NCBI GenBank assembly: GCA_964429005.1
Contig: CAYSAJ010000001.1
Coordinates: forward strand, 62,001 to 126,000
Direction: 5' to 3'
Length of the DNA stretch: 64,000 bases
From: JACRBE01 sp964429005
Lineage (GTDB): Bacteria > Chlamydiota > Chlamydiia > Chlamydiales > JACRBE01
The notes below the pieces were generated by a model, which worked only from the letters and a program-made list of their open reading frames with translations, had not been told where the DNA came from and ran no database searches. Shown piece after piece: positions 32,688-41,438 of this stretch. Each line of letters opens with the position of its first letter. Within the stretch, counting starts at the first letter, position 1. The position numbers and the translations under genes are program-made.

Positions 32688-34082
32688 ATGAAAATTGCGC
32701 TGATTGGAACAGGTTATGTAGGTCTTGTGACCGCTCTTTGTTTTGCCGAAATGGGTCAACATGTCACTTGTGTTGACATTGACCCCGAAAAAATCAAACT
32801 TCTTTCTGCAGGAATCCCTACTTTTTATGAACCGGGGCTCGAGGCTCTTCTTCAAAAAAACCTCTCTCAATCTCGAATCGATTTTACCGAAGATACAAAA
32901 CAAGCTCTAGAAGCAGCAGATTTTTGTTTTCTTGCTCTTCCAACAAATAAAAAAGAAGATGGTTCAGCAGACTTGGGGCCTCTGCTTGCGGCGACCAAAA
33001 CTCTAGCTCAAAGTTTATCAAAACCCTTAATCGTAGTTACTAAATCCACTTCCCCTATCGGAACAAGAGATAGACTCTATTCTTTGATACAAGAGGAACT
33101 TGCTAAAAAAGGTGTCGATTGGGAAATTGATGTAGTCTCTAGCCCTGAATTTTTGAAAGAGGGGTCAGCGATCGCCGACTGTATGAAACCAAGCCGAATT
33201 CTTATCGGAAGCCACAACCCACATTCCATCGAGCAACTAAAAAAACTCTATAAGCCATTTTCTCTCAGTCATGACCGCTTTTTTGTCATGAGTCCCAGAT
33301 CAGCTGAAATGACAAAATACGCGGCGAACATCATGCTTGCATCTCGCATTTCTCTTATGAACGATTTAGCTCTTCTTTGTGAAGAAATGGGAGCAAATAT
33401 TCATGATGTACGAGTGGGAATAGGATCCGATGAGCGCATCGGATATCAATTTCTTTATGCCGGAGTAGGATTCGGAGGCTCTTGCTTTCCGAAAGATTTG
33501 GAAGCAGCTCGCCATATGGCTGAGGAAAGAGGAATTCAGATGCCGATGCTAGACGCCATATTAAAGGTGAACGAAAGACAAAAGCAGATATTATTTCAGA
33601 AAATTGATCGTTATTTCCAGGGGCAACTTGAAGGCAAAACCATTGCAATTTGGGGTCTTAGCTTCAAACCTGAAACTGACGACATTCGAGAAGCGCCTAG
33701 CATCACACTGGTTGGAGAGCTGCTTGCTGCTGGTTCCAAAGTCCATTTATTTGATCCGATTGCCTGCAAAAATATGCAAAAAATCTTTCCTTCTTCTAGC
33801 CAAGTGATTTATTTTACTTCAGAATATGAAGCTGTAAAAAATAGCGATGCTATTGCTCTTGTAACAGAGTGGAAACAATTTCGATTTGTTGACCATCATA
33901 AAATTCTCTCTGCAATGAAAGGAAAAGGGTTCTTTGATGGAAGGAATCAATACTCATCAGAAGAGATGCTAGAGCTAGGTTATGATTATTTTGGCATAGG
34001 AGTACCCCTTGAGAGCACAAACCCTTCCTCTATCAAATTACATAGAGCAAATCAATTCTCATCTGTCCACGCTCTTACCTAA
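32688..34082 (+). CDS. ugd: UDP-glucose 6-dehydrogenase
   Basis: A 464-residue NAD-dependent dehydrogenase converting UDP-glucose to UDP-glucuronate. It has an N-terminal Rossmann motif MKIALIGTGYVGLVTAL, SSPEFLKEGSAI (151-162), the catalytic Cys266 in GFGGSCFPKD and the C-terminal NAD/UDP-binding WGLSFKPETDDIREAP region. Its 3' end overlaps ispA by 74 bp. UDP-glucuronate feeds surface polysaccharide or modified lipid A. The enzyme is not part of the Chlamydia trachomatis gene set as I know it, and the adjacent sugar-phosphate transferase hints at a glycan pathway. Confidence 0.95.
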   Translation: MKIALIGTGYVGLVTALCFAEMGQHVTCVDIDPEKIKLLSAGIPTFYEPGLEALLQKNLSQSRIDFTEDTKQALEAADFCFLALPTNKKEDGSADLGPLLAATKTLAQSLSKPLIVVTKSTSPIGTRDRLYSLIQEELAKKGVDWEIDVVSSPEFLKEGSAIADCMKPSRILIGSHNPHSIEQLKKLYKPFSLSHDRFFVMSPRSAEMTKYAANIMLASRISLMNDLALLCEEMGANIHDVRVGIGSDERIGYQFLYAGVGFGGSCFPKDLEAARHMAEERGIQMPMLDAILKVNERQKQILFQKIDRYFQGQLEGKTIAIWGLSFKPETDDIREAPSITLVGELLAAGSKVHLFDPIACKNMQKIFPSSSQVIYFTSEYEAVKNSDAIALVTEWKQFRFVDHHKILSAMKGKGFFDGRNQYSSEEMLELGYDYFGIGVPLESTNPSSIKLHRANQFSSVHALT

Positions 34083-34830
34083 ACTTGAAGGCCCTTCAAA
34101 AGTTCTTCAGGAAGCGGGATACTATTCATTGCTATCGGGCGGAAAAAGAATACGCCCGATGCTTCCCCTTTTAATCCTGGCAGGTCATGGACGGGACATC
34201 TCCAGTTTTCTGGATGTCATTTGCGCTTTAGAATTGATCCATACATATTCACTGATCCATGATGATCTTCCGAGTATGGACGATGATGATTTTCGCCGCG
34301 GCAAGCCATCCCTTCATAGAGCATATGAAGAATCGACAGCGATTCTAACAGGAGACTTCCTTCTTACCTATTCGTTCGAATTAATTGCAAAAAGTCGTCA
34401 TCTCGATGCTACTCTAAAAGCAGAGCTCATCTACTCTCTTTCTCATTTTGGAGGTGGTAAAGGCTTAATAGGAGGTCAAATAGAAGACATGGCGCAAGAG
34501 GCAAGCTCCTATCACGATCTTGAGATTATGTATGCAAAAAAAACAGCCGCCCTTTTTTCATGTGCTCTCGATTTTGGGGCATTACTTTGCTCTGATCTAA
34601 GCCGAAGGATGGCGCTACAAAATCTAGGATTCCATATGGGTATTTTGTATCAACACCTTGATGACATTCAAGATCAAGATAGTCATTTTTCTTTAATTTC
34701 ACCCTTAGAAAGAAAAGCTAGATGCAATTTTCACTTTGAGCAGATGAAAGAAATCTGTTTGAGTCTGCCTAATGAGTATGAGAGTTTGAAAACCTATGTT
34801 TTTAACCACCTTTTTCCCGATTTAGAATGA
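34009..34830 (+). CDS. ispA: Farnesyl/short-chain polyprenyl diphosphate synthase
   Basis: A 273-residue trans-prenyltransferase condensing IPP with allylic diphosphates. It has GGKRIRPML (44-52), the first Asp-rich motif DDLPSMD (85-91) and the second DDIQD (218-222). HTYSLIHDDLPSMD is typical of bacterial FPP/GGPP synthases. The only plausible start is TTG 34009, inside the end of ugd; the next ATG would delete the conserved GGKRIRP. A 74 bp overlap and a TTG start suggest coupled, low-level translation. The family is usually about 295 residues, so the N-terminus is slightly short. Confidence 0.9.
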   Translation: MRAQTLPLSNYIEQINSHLSTLLPKLEGPSKVLQEAGYYSLLSGGKRIRPMLPLLILAGHGRDISSFLDVICALELIHTYSLIHDDLPSMDDDDFRRGKPSLHRAYEESTAILTGDFLLTYSFELIAKSRHLDATLKAELIYSLSHFGGGKGLIGGQIEDMAQEASSYHDLEIMYAKKTAALFSCALDFGALLCSDLSRRMALQNLGFHMGILYQHLDDIQDQDSHFSLISPLERKARCNFHFEQMKEICLSLPNEYESLKTYVFNHLFPDLE

Positions 34831-35435
34831 CCTTTAAACGTCTCTTTGACATTGCTTTTAGCCTATTTGTCCTCTTCACTCTCTCCCCTCTTTATCTGTT
34901 AATAGGAATTGCCATAAAACTCTCCTCTGATGGACCGATTTTTTATAAAAGCGTTAGAGTAAAAAAGAACTTTGAGCTGTTTCCTTGCTGGAAGTTTCGG
35001 ACGATGTATATCGATGCAGATCGCCGATTAGCTGAGATCCTTGAAAAAGACAAGATTCTTAAGGAAGAATGGAATCTATTTCGAAAAATGCAAAACGATC
35101 CTCGGATCACTCCCCTTGGAAAATTTTTACGAAAAACCTCTCTTGATGAATTCCCTCAATTTTACAACGTTCTCAAAGGGGATTTAAGCATTGTGGGGCC
35201 AAGACCTTATTTTCAAGAAGAGATCGATGTCTACGTAAAAGACAAGGCGCCAATGATCCTTTCGATTAAGCCTGGACTCACTGGTATTTGGCAAACCTCC
35301 GGCAGAAACACTTTAACGATCATGCAAAGAATTGCTCTTGATGAAAAATATCTTGAAACTCAATCCTTTTTTCTAGATATCAAGATTATCTTTAAAACAA
35401 TTAAACTCATTTTTATTTCTCATGGATCTTACTAA
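34827..35435 (+). CDS. Bacterial sugar transferase (monotopic phosphoglycosyl transferase)
   Basis: A 202-residue membrane-associated enzyme that transfers a sugar-1-phosphate from a nucleotide sugar to undecaprenyl phosphate, the first step of many surface glycans. It shows the N-terminal re-entrant helix (KRLFDIAFSLFVLFTLSPLY, residues 4-23), the basic CWKFRTM motif, the catalytic TSLDEFPQ (Asp-Glu dyad) and LSIVGPRPYF. It is a minimal catalytic form without the extra N-terminal TM domain of WbaP/WcaJ. It overlaps ispA by 4 bp. The sugar substrate is unknown. Confidence 0.93.
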   Translation: MTFKRLFDIAFSLFVLFTLSPLYLLIGIAIKLSSDGPIFYKSVRVKKNFELFPCWKFRTMYIDADRRLAEILEKDKILKEEWNLFRKMQNDPRITPLGKFLRKTSLDEFPQFYNVLKGDLSIVGPRPYFQEEIDVYVKDKAPMILSIKPGLTGIWQTSGRNTLTIMQRIALDEKYLETQSFFLDIKIIFKTIKLIFISHGSY

Positions 35436-35988
35436 GAAAATTTCTTTCCCTCTTCTTTGTTCTTTATTGATTGTTATCTTGTTTCCTTACTATTTCCCTT
35501 CATTACCCCTTGTGTTTTTCGCCCCTTATCTCTGCTTTTTGCTGAGCTCAGACAAGCCTCTCAAAACTGTCATCCTTTGTGCCTTCTTTTTAGGGTTGTT
35601 TATTGATTTAGTTTCTTCTCATTTGGTTTTTGGCAGCTTTGCTCTTTCTTATGTCCTCACATCCATGGTTATGTATCGCATCCGAAATCTGTTTTTTTCT
35701 TCTAAAGCCATACCTTTTGCTCTGATGGTCTCTGTGTTCTCGCTTGTGTTTTTTATTTTTGATGCTTTATTTAATGTCCTGGAGAGACCCCTTTTTTCAT
35801 TAACTTTACACCACCTTCTCCTACTAGCTCTCCAAAATCTCTTTCTTCATTTCTTCTATGGCTACCTCTGGATGGCTCTACCCTCACTTAAACAAAAAGG
35901 AAGGAAAGAATTGCAATCCCTCATTCAAGCCATTAAAATAGGAAAAAAACTCGGATTAAAAAAATGGCTTCGACCCAAGAGCTCATAG
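35422..35988 (+). CDS. MreD-like integral membrane protein
   Basis: A 188-residue protein with about five membrane helices. The central GLFIDLVSSHLVFGSFALSYVL pattern (in parts, about residues 53-75) matches the conserved core of MreD (G-x-x-x-D-x-x-S...G..al.y.l). MreD works with MreB/MreC in directing peptidoglycan synthesis, which chlamydiae retain for polar division. It overlaps both the sugar transferase (14 bp) and the inositol-monophosphatase gene (25 bp). The similarity is modest, so it could be an unrelated small membrane protein. Confidence 0.6.
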   Translation: MDLTKKISFPLLCSLLIVILFPYYFPSLPLVFFAPYLCFLLSSDKPLKTVILCAFFLGLFIDLVSSHLVFGSFALSYVLTSMVMYRIRNLFFSSKAIPFALMVSVFSLVFFIFDALFNVLERPLFSLTLHHLLLLALQNLFLHFFYGYLWMALPSLKQKGRKELQSLIQAIKIGKKLGLKKWLRPKSS

Positions 35989-36767
35989 ATTTTTCAAACA
36001 CATGCCGCTCTTTGGCCCTGAGCGCTGGAGAAATTTTAAGACAAGGATATGGGTCTCATTTCAAAATCCACTCTAAATCATCCCGTCACGACTTAGTCAC
36101 TGAGTATGATCAAAAATCTGAAAGTTATCTGATCGAGCAGATCAAAAAAAAATACCCTCATCACGATATATTATCCGAAGAGAGTGGCTCTTTAGGCCTC
36201 TCCTCTCCTTATTGCTGGGTCATTGACCCTCTAGATGGCACAGTGAACTTTGCCCACCAAATCCCGGTTTTTTCGGTGAGCATCGCTCTTTGTTATCAAA
36301 AAAGAATTCTAACAGGATGTGTTTATCATCCGATGATGAACGAACTTTTCTATGCCACTGAAGGTCTTGGCGCGTTCTTAAATGACGAATCTATTGAAGT
36401 TTCTCACCAGACCTCTTTCCCAAATTCAGTGGGGGCGACCGGATTTCCCTATGATGTAGAGAAAAACCCCTACGGATGCCTCGATCAGTTCGTGGCTGTT
36501 TCTAAACTTGGAATTCCCTTAAGACGACTTGGATCTGCTGCTATAGACCTTTGTTATGTAGCCGCTGGTCGCTTTGATTTTTATTGGGAATCCACTCTCC
36601 ACCCTTGGGATTTCGCCGCTGGGGCTCTTATTGTCAAAGAAGCAAAAGGGATGGTTACTACAATAGGAGGAGGCGATCCAGATCCTTTGCAATCGTCTTC
36701 AATTTTATCCAGCAATAAACTCGTCCACGAAAAGCTCGTCAGAGTCATTCAGGAGAATTGGTTATGA
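35964..36767 (+). CDS. suhB: Inositol-monophosphatase-family phosphatase
   Basis: A 267-residue Mg-dependent, Li-sensitive-type phosphatase. The metal site is E73 (SEES) and D88-P-L-D91-G-T (DPLDGTVNFAH), and the second family motif is HPWDFAAGALIVKEAKG near 212-228. Substrates in this family include inositol-1-phosphate, fructose-1,6-bisphosphate and PAP; the sequence does not decide between them. The stop overlaps the folD ATG as TTATGA, so the two are translationally coupled. Confidence 0.93.
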   Translation: MASTQELIDFSNTCRSLALSAGEILRQGYGSHFKIHSKSSRHDLVTEYDQKSESYLIEQIKKKYPHHDILSEESGSLGLSSPYCWVIDPLDGTVNFAHQIPVFSVSIALCYQKRILTGCVYHPMMNELFYATEGLGAFLNDESIEVSHQTSFPNSVGATGFPYDVEKNPYGCLDQFVAVSKLGIPLRRLGSAAIDLCYVAAGRFDFYWESTLHPWDFAAGALIVKEAKGMVTTIGGGDPDPLQSSSILSSNKLVHEKLVRVIQENWL

Positions 36768-37672
36768 TCCTGTTAAATGGTAAAAAAGTTGCAGACGAAA
36801 TTTACTCACAAATCAAAGAGGAAATGCCTCTCTATGAGAAAAAAAAGCCAGGCCTTGCTTTTATTCTTATTGGAGAAGATCCAGCTTCGGCGTCATATGT
36901 CCGGATGAAGCAAAAACAGTGCGGAGCTCTGGGGTTTAATTCATTTGTAGAAAAATTGCCCGCATCGACAACAGAACTATCTCTTATTCAGCTCATTCAA
37001 GCCTTCAATCAATCTTCAGAGGTGCATGGCATCCTAGTACAGCAACCTCTCCCTGCCCATATCAATAATTGGAATGTCTTATGCTCTATTGATCCCAGCA
37101 AAGATGTTGACGGTTTTCATCCGCTCAACGTGGGTAAATTGGCCTTAGAGAACGAAAGTGGCTTTATCCCTTGTACCCCTTTTGGCATCTTAAAACTACT
37201 ATCTTCGTACCATATCTCATTAGAAGGGAAACATGTTGTTGTCGTCGGTCGCAGCGCGATTGTTGGAAAACCTCTTTCCTTGCTTCTTGCGCAAAAAAAG
37301 CCAGGGCTCAATGCAACCGTTACACTCTGTCACTCAGGAACCCCCCACCTTGAAAGGTTTGCTAAAGAAGCAGATGTCCTTATTGTCGCTATGGGCCGAC
37401 CTCACTTTATACAAGAGCACCATGTTAAAAAGGGGGCGATTGTTATCGATGTAGGAATCAATCGATTCGAAGGTGAAGCAAAAATTGTTGGGGATGTCGA
37501 TTTTTCAAAAGTTTCCCCTCTATGTTCTCATATTACCCCAGTCCCTGGGGGAGTGGGGCCGATGACGATTGCTATGCTGATGTATAATACATGGCATGCG
37601 TTTAAAAACTCTTTTTCCTCCTCAGCAAGTTCTTCTATCGGAAGAAAGGAAAGAATTGATAAAATGGGATAA
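36764..37672 (+). CDS. folD: Methylenetetrahydrofolate dehydrogenase/cyclohydrolase
   Basis: A 302-residue bifunctional enzyme interconverting 5,10-methylene-THF and 10-formyl-THF. It has YVRMKQKQCGALGF (catalytic Lys region), the GILVQQPLPAH and DVDGFHPLNVG motifs, VVVGRSAIVGKPLS for NADP binding, and PVPGGVGPMTIAMLM at the C-terminal end. ATG 36764 is chosen for the overlap with the preceding stop and the AGGAG 8 bp upstream. The C-terminus has a Ser-rich, probably unstructured extension (about 287-302). Confidence 0.96.
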   Translation: MILLNGKKVADEIYSQIKEEMPLYEKKKPGLAFILIGEDPASASYVRMKQKQCGALGFNSFVEKLPASTTELSLIQLIQAFNQSSEVHGILVQQPLPAHINNWNVLCSIDPSKDVDGFHPLNVGKLALENESGFIPCTPFGILKLLSSYHISLEGKHVVVVGRSAIVGKPLSLLLAQKKPGLNATVTLCHSGTPHLERFAKEADVLIVAMGRPHFIQEHHVKKGAIVIDVGINRFEGEAKIVGDVDFSKVSPLCSHITPVPGGVGPMTIAMLMYNTWHAFKNSFSSSASSSIGRKERIDKMG

Positions 37673-37708
37673 AATCTAGTAAAAGACAATTTACTTTGTT
37701 TTTTACCC

Positions 37709-37730
37709 CCTCTTTCTTCAAGAAAAGAGG
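37709..37730 (+). terminator. Weak hairpin after folD
   Basis: CCTCTTT (37709-37715) pairs with AAAGAGG (37724-37730) around an 8-nt loop, between folD and the RNase R gene. It is followed only by a short TTTA rather than a long U tract, so termination would be partial at best. Confidence 0.35.
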
Positions 37731-37750
37731 TTTATCATCTTAGGAAAAAT

Positions 37751-39634
37751 ATGACATTAGAATTAATGACCGGGAGACTGAGTTTACATCCGAAAGGATA
37801 TGGATTTGTCCAACATTTAGAAACTGATTTAGAAGTTTTCATCCCCAAAAGATACGTTGAAGAAGCGATCGACGGCGATATCGTCGAAGTTGAATATGAC
37901 CCAGCTCAAAAAACTCAAAAGGGACACGAAGGCAAAATCACCTCCATTATCGAAAGAAAGCGCAGCCTCCTTCATGTAATTGTTATCGATAAAAAGGGAA
38001 AAGAAAAATATTTAGGCTATAGCCCTATTCTTGGACCTGAAAAGACCATTTTAATCAAAAATTCTCCTCAAAAACTAAATATTAAAGACAGAGTTGCCGT
38101 CACCGTCCTCTCATGGGGGAGCAAAACTGAGGATGTTGAAAGCGTTTTTGTTAAAATGCTCGGAAGCATTGACGAGGCAAAAAGTGATATTGAAGCTACT
38201 GCCATCGATTACTTTCTCCCTCTTTCATTCCCCAAAGAATGTTTGCAGCAAGCAGAAGATTTTGGCGAAGTCGTCACAAAAAAAGATGAAGAAGGAAGAG
38301 TTGACCTTACTAGTCTAGAAACATTCACCATCGATCCCAAAGAAGCTAAAGATTACGATGACGCGCTCTCTTTGATTGAAAAAGACCATTCATCCATCCT
38401 TTATGTTCATATTGCCGATGTCTCTCACTATGTAAAACCTGGGACACCGATTGATATTGAAGCAAAAAAGCGGGGAAACTCCACTTATCTTCCTGGACGT
38501 TGCCTCCCTATGCTCCCAGAAAACCTCTCGAACCATCTTTGCTCACTCAAAGCAAAAGTAAAGCGTTTAGCAGTTACTGTAGAGCTCCATTTTAATAAAA
38601 GTGGCGACCTTCTTCATTACAAGGTCTACCGAAGTGTGATTAAAAGTCAGACTCGCTTCACTTATGAAGAAGCCAAAGAGGTTCTTGATGGTCAAAAGAA
38701 AAGCGAGCACGCGCCAACTCTTATAAAAATGGTGGGACTTTGCGAGAAGCTCAAACTCAAGAGAAAAGAAAGGGGAAGTTTTGATTTTGCGATGCCAGAC
38801 CTCAGACTGATCATCGACAAAGAAGGAAACCCAACCCATTTTGAGCGTGTTGAGTATGACATTACTCATCAACTTGTAGAAGAGTTTATGCTGAAGGCTA
38901 ACGAAATGGTAGCCGTCTATTTGCAAGAGCAAAACAAACCTACACTGTTTAGGGTTCATGACTCTCCAGCCGAAGATAAGATAGACAATCTTTATGATTT
39001 CATTCGAAAAGTTGGCTTTTCGCTCCCAATGAAACCCACATTTGATGATTTACGTGATGTTTTTGAAAAGGCTAAAAACTCCCCACACTCTTATCATCTC
39101 TCCGTTAATTTCATCCGAAGCATGAAACTTGCTTACTATAGTGAAGAAAATGTAGGTCATTTTGGTCTCAGCCTTGATCATTATCTCCATTTTACCTCGC
39201 CGATTCGGCGCTATAGCGACTTAATCGTCCATAGAGGTGTTTTTGATGAACCTTTGGATAATTTAAAATCTGTTGCAAAACATGTCTCGGGGCAAGAAAG
39301 AAATAGCTTCAAAGCAGAGTCTTCTCTTTTACACTTGAAAAAGCTTCGTCTTATTGACCATTTTTTTGACAAAGATCCTTATCGAAAGTATGAGGCAACT
39401 ATTGTAAAATGTAAGCCGATGGGATTCTTTTTTGAACTCAAAGACTTCTTTTTAGAGGGTTTTATTCATATTTCTGAAATTGGGAAAGACTATTACATTT
39501 TCTACCCTGCCACCGAAATCATAGAAGGTGACAGAACAAAGCAAAGGTTCGCAACAGGGCAAACAATTCTTGTTGAGCTTGAATCAATAGACCTTGTTTA
39601 CAAAGAATGTGGATGGATTCTTTCGAAGACATAA
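37751..39634 (+). CDS. rnr: Ribonuclease R family 3'-5' exoribonuclease
   Basis: A 627-residue RNase II/R-family enzyme degrading structured RNA. Domains: N-terminal OB/cold-shock region (about 5-70), RNB catalytic domain (about 175-520) with the metal-binding D195, D201, D203 and D204 in IDPKEAKDYDDA, the HIADVSHYV motif and FTSPIRRYSDLIVHR, and a C-terminal S1 domain (about 545-625). YLPGRCLPMLPE is the conserved RNB signature. It is shorter than E. coli RNase R (about 813) because the helix-turn-helix N-terminus and basic tail are missing, a chlamydia-like size. Confidence 0.95.
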   Translation: MTLELMTGRLSLHPKGYGFVQHLETDLEVFIPKRYVEEAIDGDIVEVEYDPAQKTQKGHEGKITSIIERKRSLLHVIVIDKKGKEKYLGYSPILGPEKTILIKNSPQKLNIKDRVAVTVLSWGSKTEDVESVFVKMLGSIDEAKSDIEATAIDYFLPLSFPKECLQQAEDFGEVVTKKDEEGRVDLTSLETFTIDPKEAKDYDDALSLIEKDHSSILYVHIADVSHYVKPGTPIDIEAKKRGNSTYLPGRCLPMLPENLSNHLCSLKAKVKRLAVTVELHFNKSGDLLHYKVYRSVIKSQTRFTYEEAKEVLDGQKKSEHAPTLIKMVGLCEKLKLKRKERGSFDFAMPDLRLIIDKEGNPTHFERVEYDITHQLVEEFMLKANEMVAVYLQEQNKPTLFRVHDSPAEDKIDNLYDFIRKVGFSLPMKPTFDDLRDVFEKAKNSPHSYHLSVNFIRSMKLAYYSEENVGHFGLSLDHYLHFTSPIRRYSDLIVHRGVFDEPLDNLKSVAKHVSGQERNSFKAESSLLHLKKLRLIDHFFDKDPYRKYEATIVKCKPMGFFFELKDFFLEGFIHISEIGKDYYIFYPATEIIEGDRTKQRFATGQTILVELESIDLVYKECGWILSKT

Positions 39635-39689
39635 CAATACTTTACTTTTATTCAGCAGTCATAAAAGATGACTCCAAAAAGAGGTGTGC

Positions 39690-40337
39690 ATGAAAAAATA
39701 TTTTATAACCGGTATCATCATATTACTTCCTCTTGCCGTTACGATTGCCATCGTCGCTTTTATCGTAGATTTTCTAACGCAACCATTTATGGGTGTTGTT
39801 TTAAAAATTTTTGCCGACGCTGACTTTATTCATAGAGGGTTCTTGTTTATCCCCAAAGAACAGGCCATCCGTTATATTTCGCAAGCAACGATCTTGATCG
39901 GTCTTTTTCTAGCCACAGTATTGCTAGGAATGATCGCAAGATGGTTTTTCTTTAAATCTCTGATTAATTTAAGTGATCGGATTTTGCATCGTATACCTCT
40001 TGTTAATAAGGTTTATAAAACATCTCAAGAGATCATTAAGACTCTTTTCGCCTCTGACAAGAATTCCTTCAAACAAGTTGTCATGGTCCCATTTGGCCAT
40101 GAAGGGACTTATGTGATTGGACTCATTTCAAGAGAGTCTCCTCAAATCTGCTCAGATCGTGCTGGCAAAACCCTCTACTCAGTTCTTGTCCCTACAACTC
40201 CTAACCCCACTACAGGATTCCTTTTGATGTACAGCGAAGAGGATATGATCTTCCTTGACATGAAGCCTGAGGACGCGATCAAATACATCGTTTCCTGCGG
40301 CGTCATCACCCCTCCTTACCAGCCCAAAGAATCATAA
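39690..40337 (+). CDS. DUF502 family membrane protein, copy 1
   Basis: A 215-residue protein with two N-terminal membrane helices (about 4-26 and 65-88) and a soluble C-terminal domain. MKKYFITGIIILLPLAVTI, LLGMIARWFFFK, RIPLVNKVYKTSQEI and GFLLMYSEEDM are the successive DUF502 hallmarks. The ATG at 39690 sits 5 bp after GAGG and is preferred over the in-frame GTG at 39684. It is followed 14 bp later by a paralogue with the same layout. Function unknown in all bacteria I know of. Confidence 0.88.
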   Translation: MKKYFITGIIILLPLAVTIAIVAFIVDFLTQPFMGVVLKIFADADFIHRGFLFIPKEQAIRYISQATILIGLFLATVLLGMIARWFFFKSLINLSDRILHRIPLVNKVYKTSQEIIKTLFASDKNSFKQVVMVPFGHEGTYVIGLISRESPQICSDRAGKTLYSVLVPTTPNPTTGFLLMYSEEDMIFLDMKPEDAIKYIVSCGVITPPYQPKES

Positions 40338-40351
40338 CCCCCAACTTGCCC

Positions 40352-40999
40352 ATGAAAAAGTACTTCTTGACTGGTCTAGCTCTTTTTCTCCCAATAGGAA
40401 TTCCGATAGTTATCATCGTCTTCTTATTTAGACTTATGACAGATCCTTTTTTAGGGATCATCGAATGGGAGCTTGAGACTCTTTCGATCAACCCTGCCTA
40501 TCATAACGTCATGCTTGTGATCTTAAAGGTTCTGTTTCTTGTTGGAATGTTCATTTTTATCACACTTCTTGGAATGATAGGTCATCATTATTTTTCTAAG
40601 TGGCTGATCTCTTCTTTGGAAAAAATGTTTTTAAAAATCCCAGTGGTAAAAACGATTTATCGCATTTCCGGAGAGATCACCAAATCTTTTCTTCAAACCA
40701 CAGAAAAGCCCTTCAAAAAAAGCGTTCTCATCCGCTTCCCTAACGCTGATTCATTCAGCTACGGATTTTACACGGGGGATGCGCCAAAGGAAATTATTGA
40801 AAAAGCAAAAGACCCTACTTTGAAAAATGTATTTCTTGCAACCTCTCCCCATCCCATTTCAGGCTTTCTTTTTATGGTGAAGGGGCACATGGTCGAAGAT
40901 GTCGATATTTCTATAGAAGACATATTCAAGACGTTGATATCATGTGGCGTTTACAACGCCGATGATGAAAAAAATGACGAAGGAAGCCCTAAAGACTAA
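40352..40999 (+). CDS. DUF502 family membrane protein, copy 2
   Basis: A 215-residue tandem paralogue of the preceding gene. The same elements align one for one: MKKYFLTGLALFLPIGIPI, LLGMIGHHYFSK, KIPVVKTIYRISGEITKSF and GFLFMVKGHMVEDVDI. Two N-terminal membrane helices and a soluble tail are again present. ATG 40352 is chosen to match the start of copy 1; an in-frame TTG lies 6 bp upstream. The two could form a heterodimer. The 3' end overlaps the HolC-like gene by about 38 bp. Confidence 0.87.
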   Translation: MKKYFLTGLALFLPIGIPIVIIVFLFRLMTDPFLGIIEWELETLSINPAYHNVMLVILKVLFLVGMFIFITLLGMIGHHYFSKWLISSLEKMFLKIPVVKTIYRISGEITKSFLQTTEKPFKKSVLIRFPNADSFSYGFYTGDAPKEIIEKAKDPTLKNVFLATSPHPISGFLFMVKGHMVEDVDISIEDIFKTLISCGVYNADDEKNDEGSPKD

Positions 41000-41372
41000 A
41001 GTTTTTTTTCACGAGCTGAAAAAGCCTGAACAAAAGCTCCTGACTTTATTTCAAATCTCCTCCCGCTATTCTCAAACAGCCCGCTCTTTGCAAATTTTGG
41101 CTGGCAGTAAAAAAATTGCTGAATATGTCGATCGATCACTTTGGCAAAACCCCTCCTATTCATTCATCCCCCACCAGATAGGAATTTCCCCCCTTTCATA
41201 CATTCATATCCTTGTTGAAGAAGATCCTTCTATCAAATATATTTTGAATTTAACTCCGGCGACTCTCTCTCTACCTTATGGTGTGATCCATGAGTTTGAA
41301 GAGGGCTCAGAAACCTCAAAACAAAAATACACCCTTTATAAAGAAAAGGGTTATAACATCATTTTAATTTGA
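40962..41372 (+). CDS. holC: DNA polymerase III chi subunit-like protein
   Basis: A protein of about 136 residues that resembles E. coli HolC in two diagnostic places. These are DRSLWQNPSYSFIPHQ (57-72; E. coli has DEALWARPAESFVPHN) and the C-terminal KYTLYKEKGYNI (122-132; E. coli RYKAYRVAGFNL). The overall length and strand-first N-terminus (TKVFFHEL) also fit. HolC links the clamp loader to SSB. Several start codons are possible (GTG 40944, ATG 40962, 40965, 40974); the conserved part begins just after the last. The assignment is mine from motifs and needs profile confirmation. Confidence 0.72.
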   Translation: MMKKMTKEALKTKVFFHELKKPEQKLLTLFQISSRYSQTARSLQILAGSKKIAEYVDRSLWQNPSYSFIPHQIGISPLSYIHILVEEDPSIKYILNLTPATLSLPYGVIHEFEEGSETSKQKYTLYKEKGYNIILI

Positions 41373-41374
41373 TA

Positions 41375-41403
41375 TTGATTCCATTGAGAGTTTCCTATAT
41401 AAT
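41375..41403 (+). promoter_or_regulatory. Strong sigma70-type promoter before the small-protein/ybeY unit
   Basis: TTGATT (41375-41380) and a perfect TATAAT (41398-41403) are separated by exactly 17 bp. The predicted start is near 41410, giving a leader of about 30 nt to the ATG at 41439. It is one of the two best promoters in the window. Confidence 0.72.
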
Positions 41404-41438
41404 CTCCACCCATAATTCATTTATGGAGAAAACCCAAC

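Noticed and set aside
38567..38959. 130-residue minus-strand open frame inside rnr
   Set aside because: Antisense to a conserved RNB domain; a chance frame in biased codon use.
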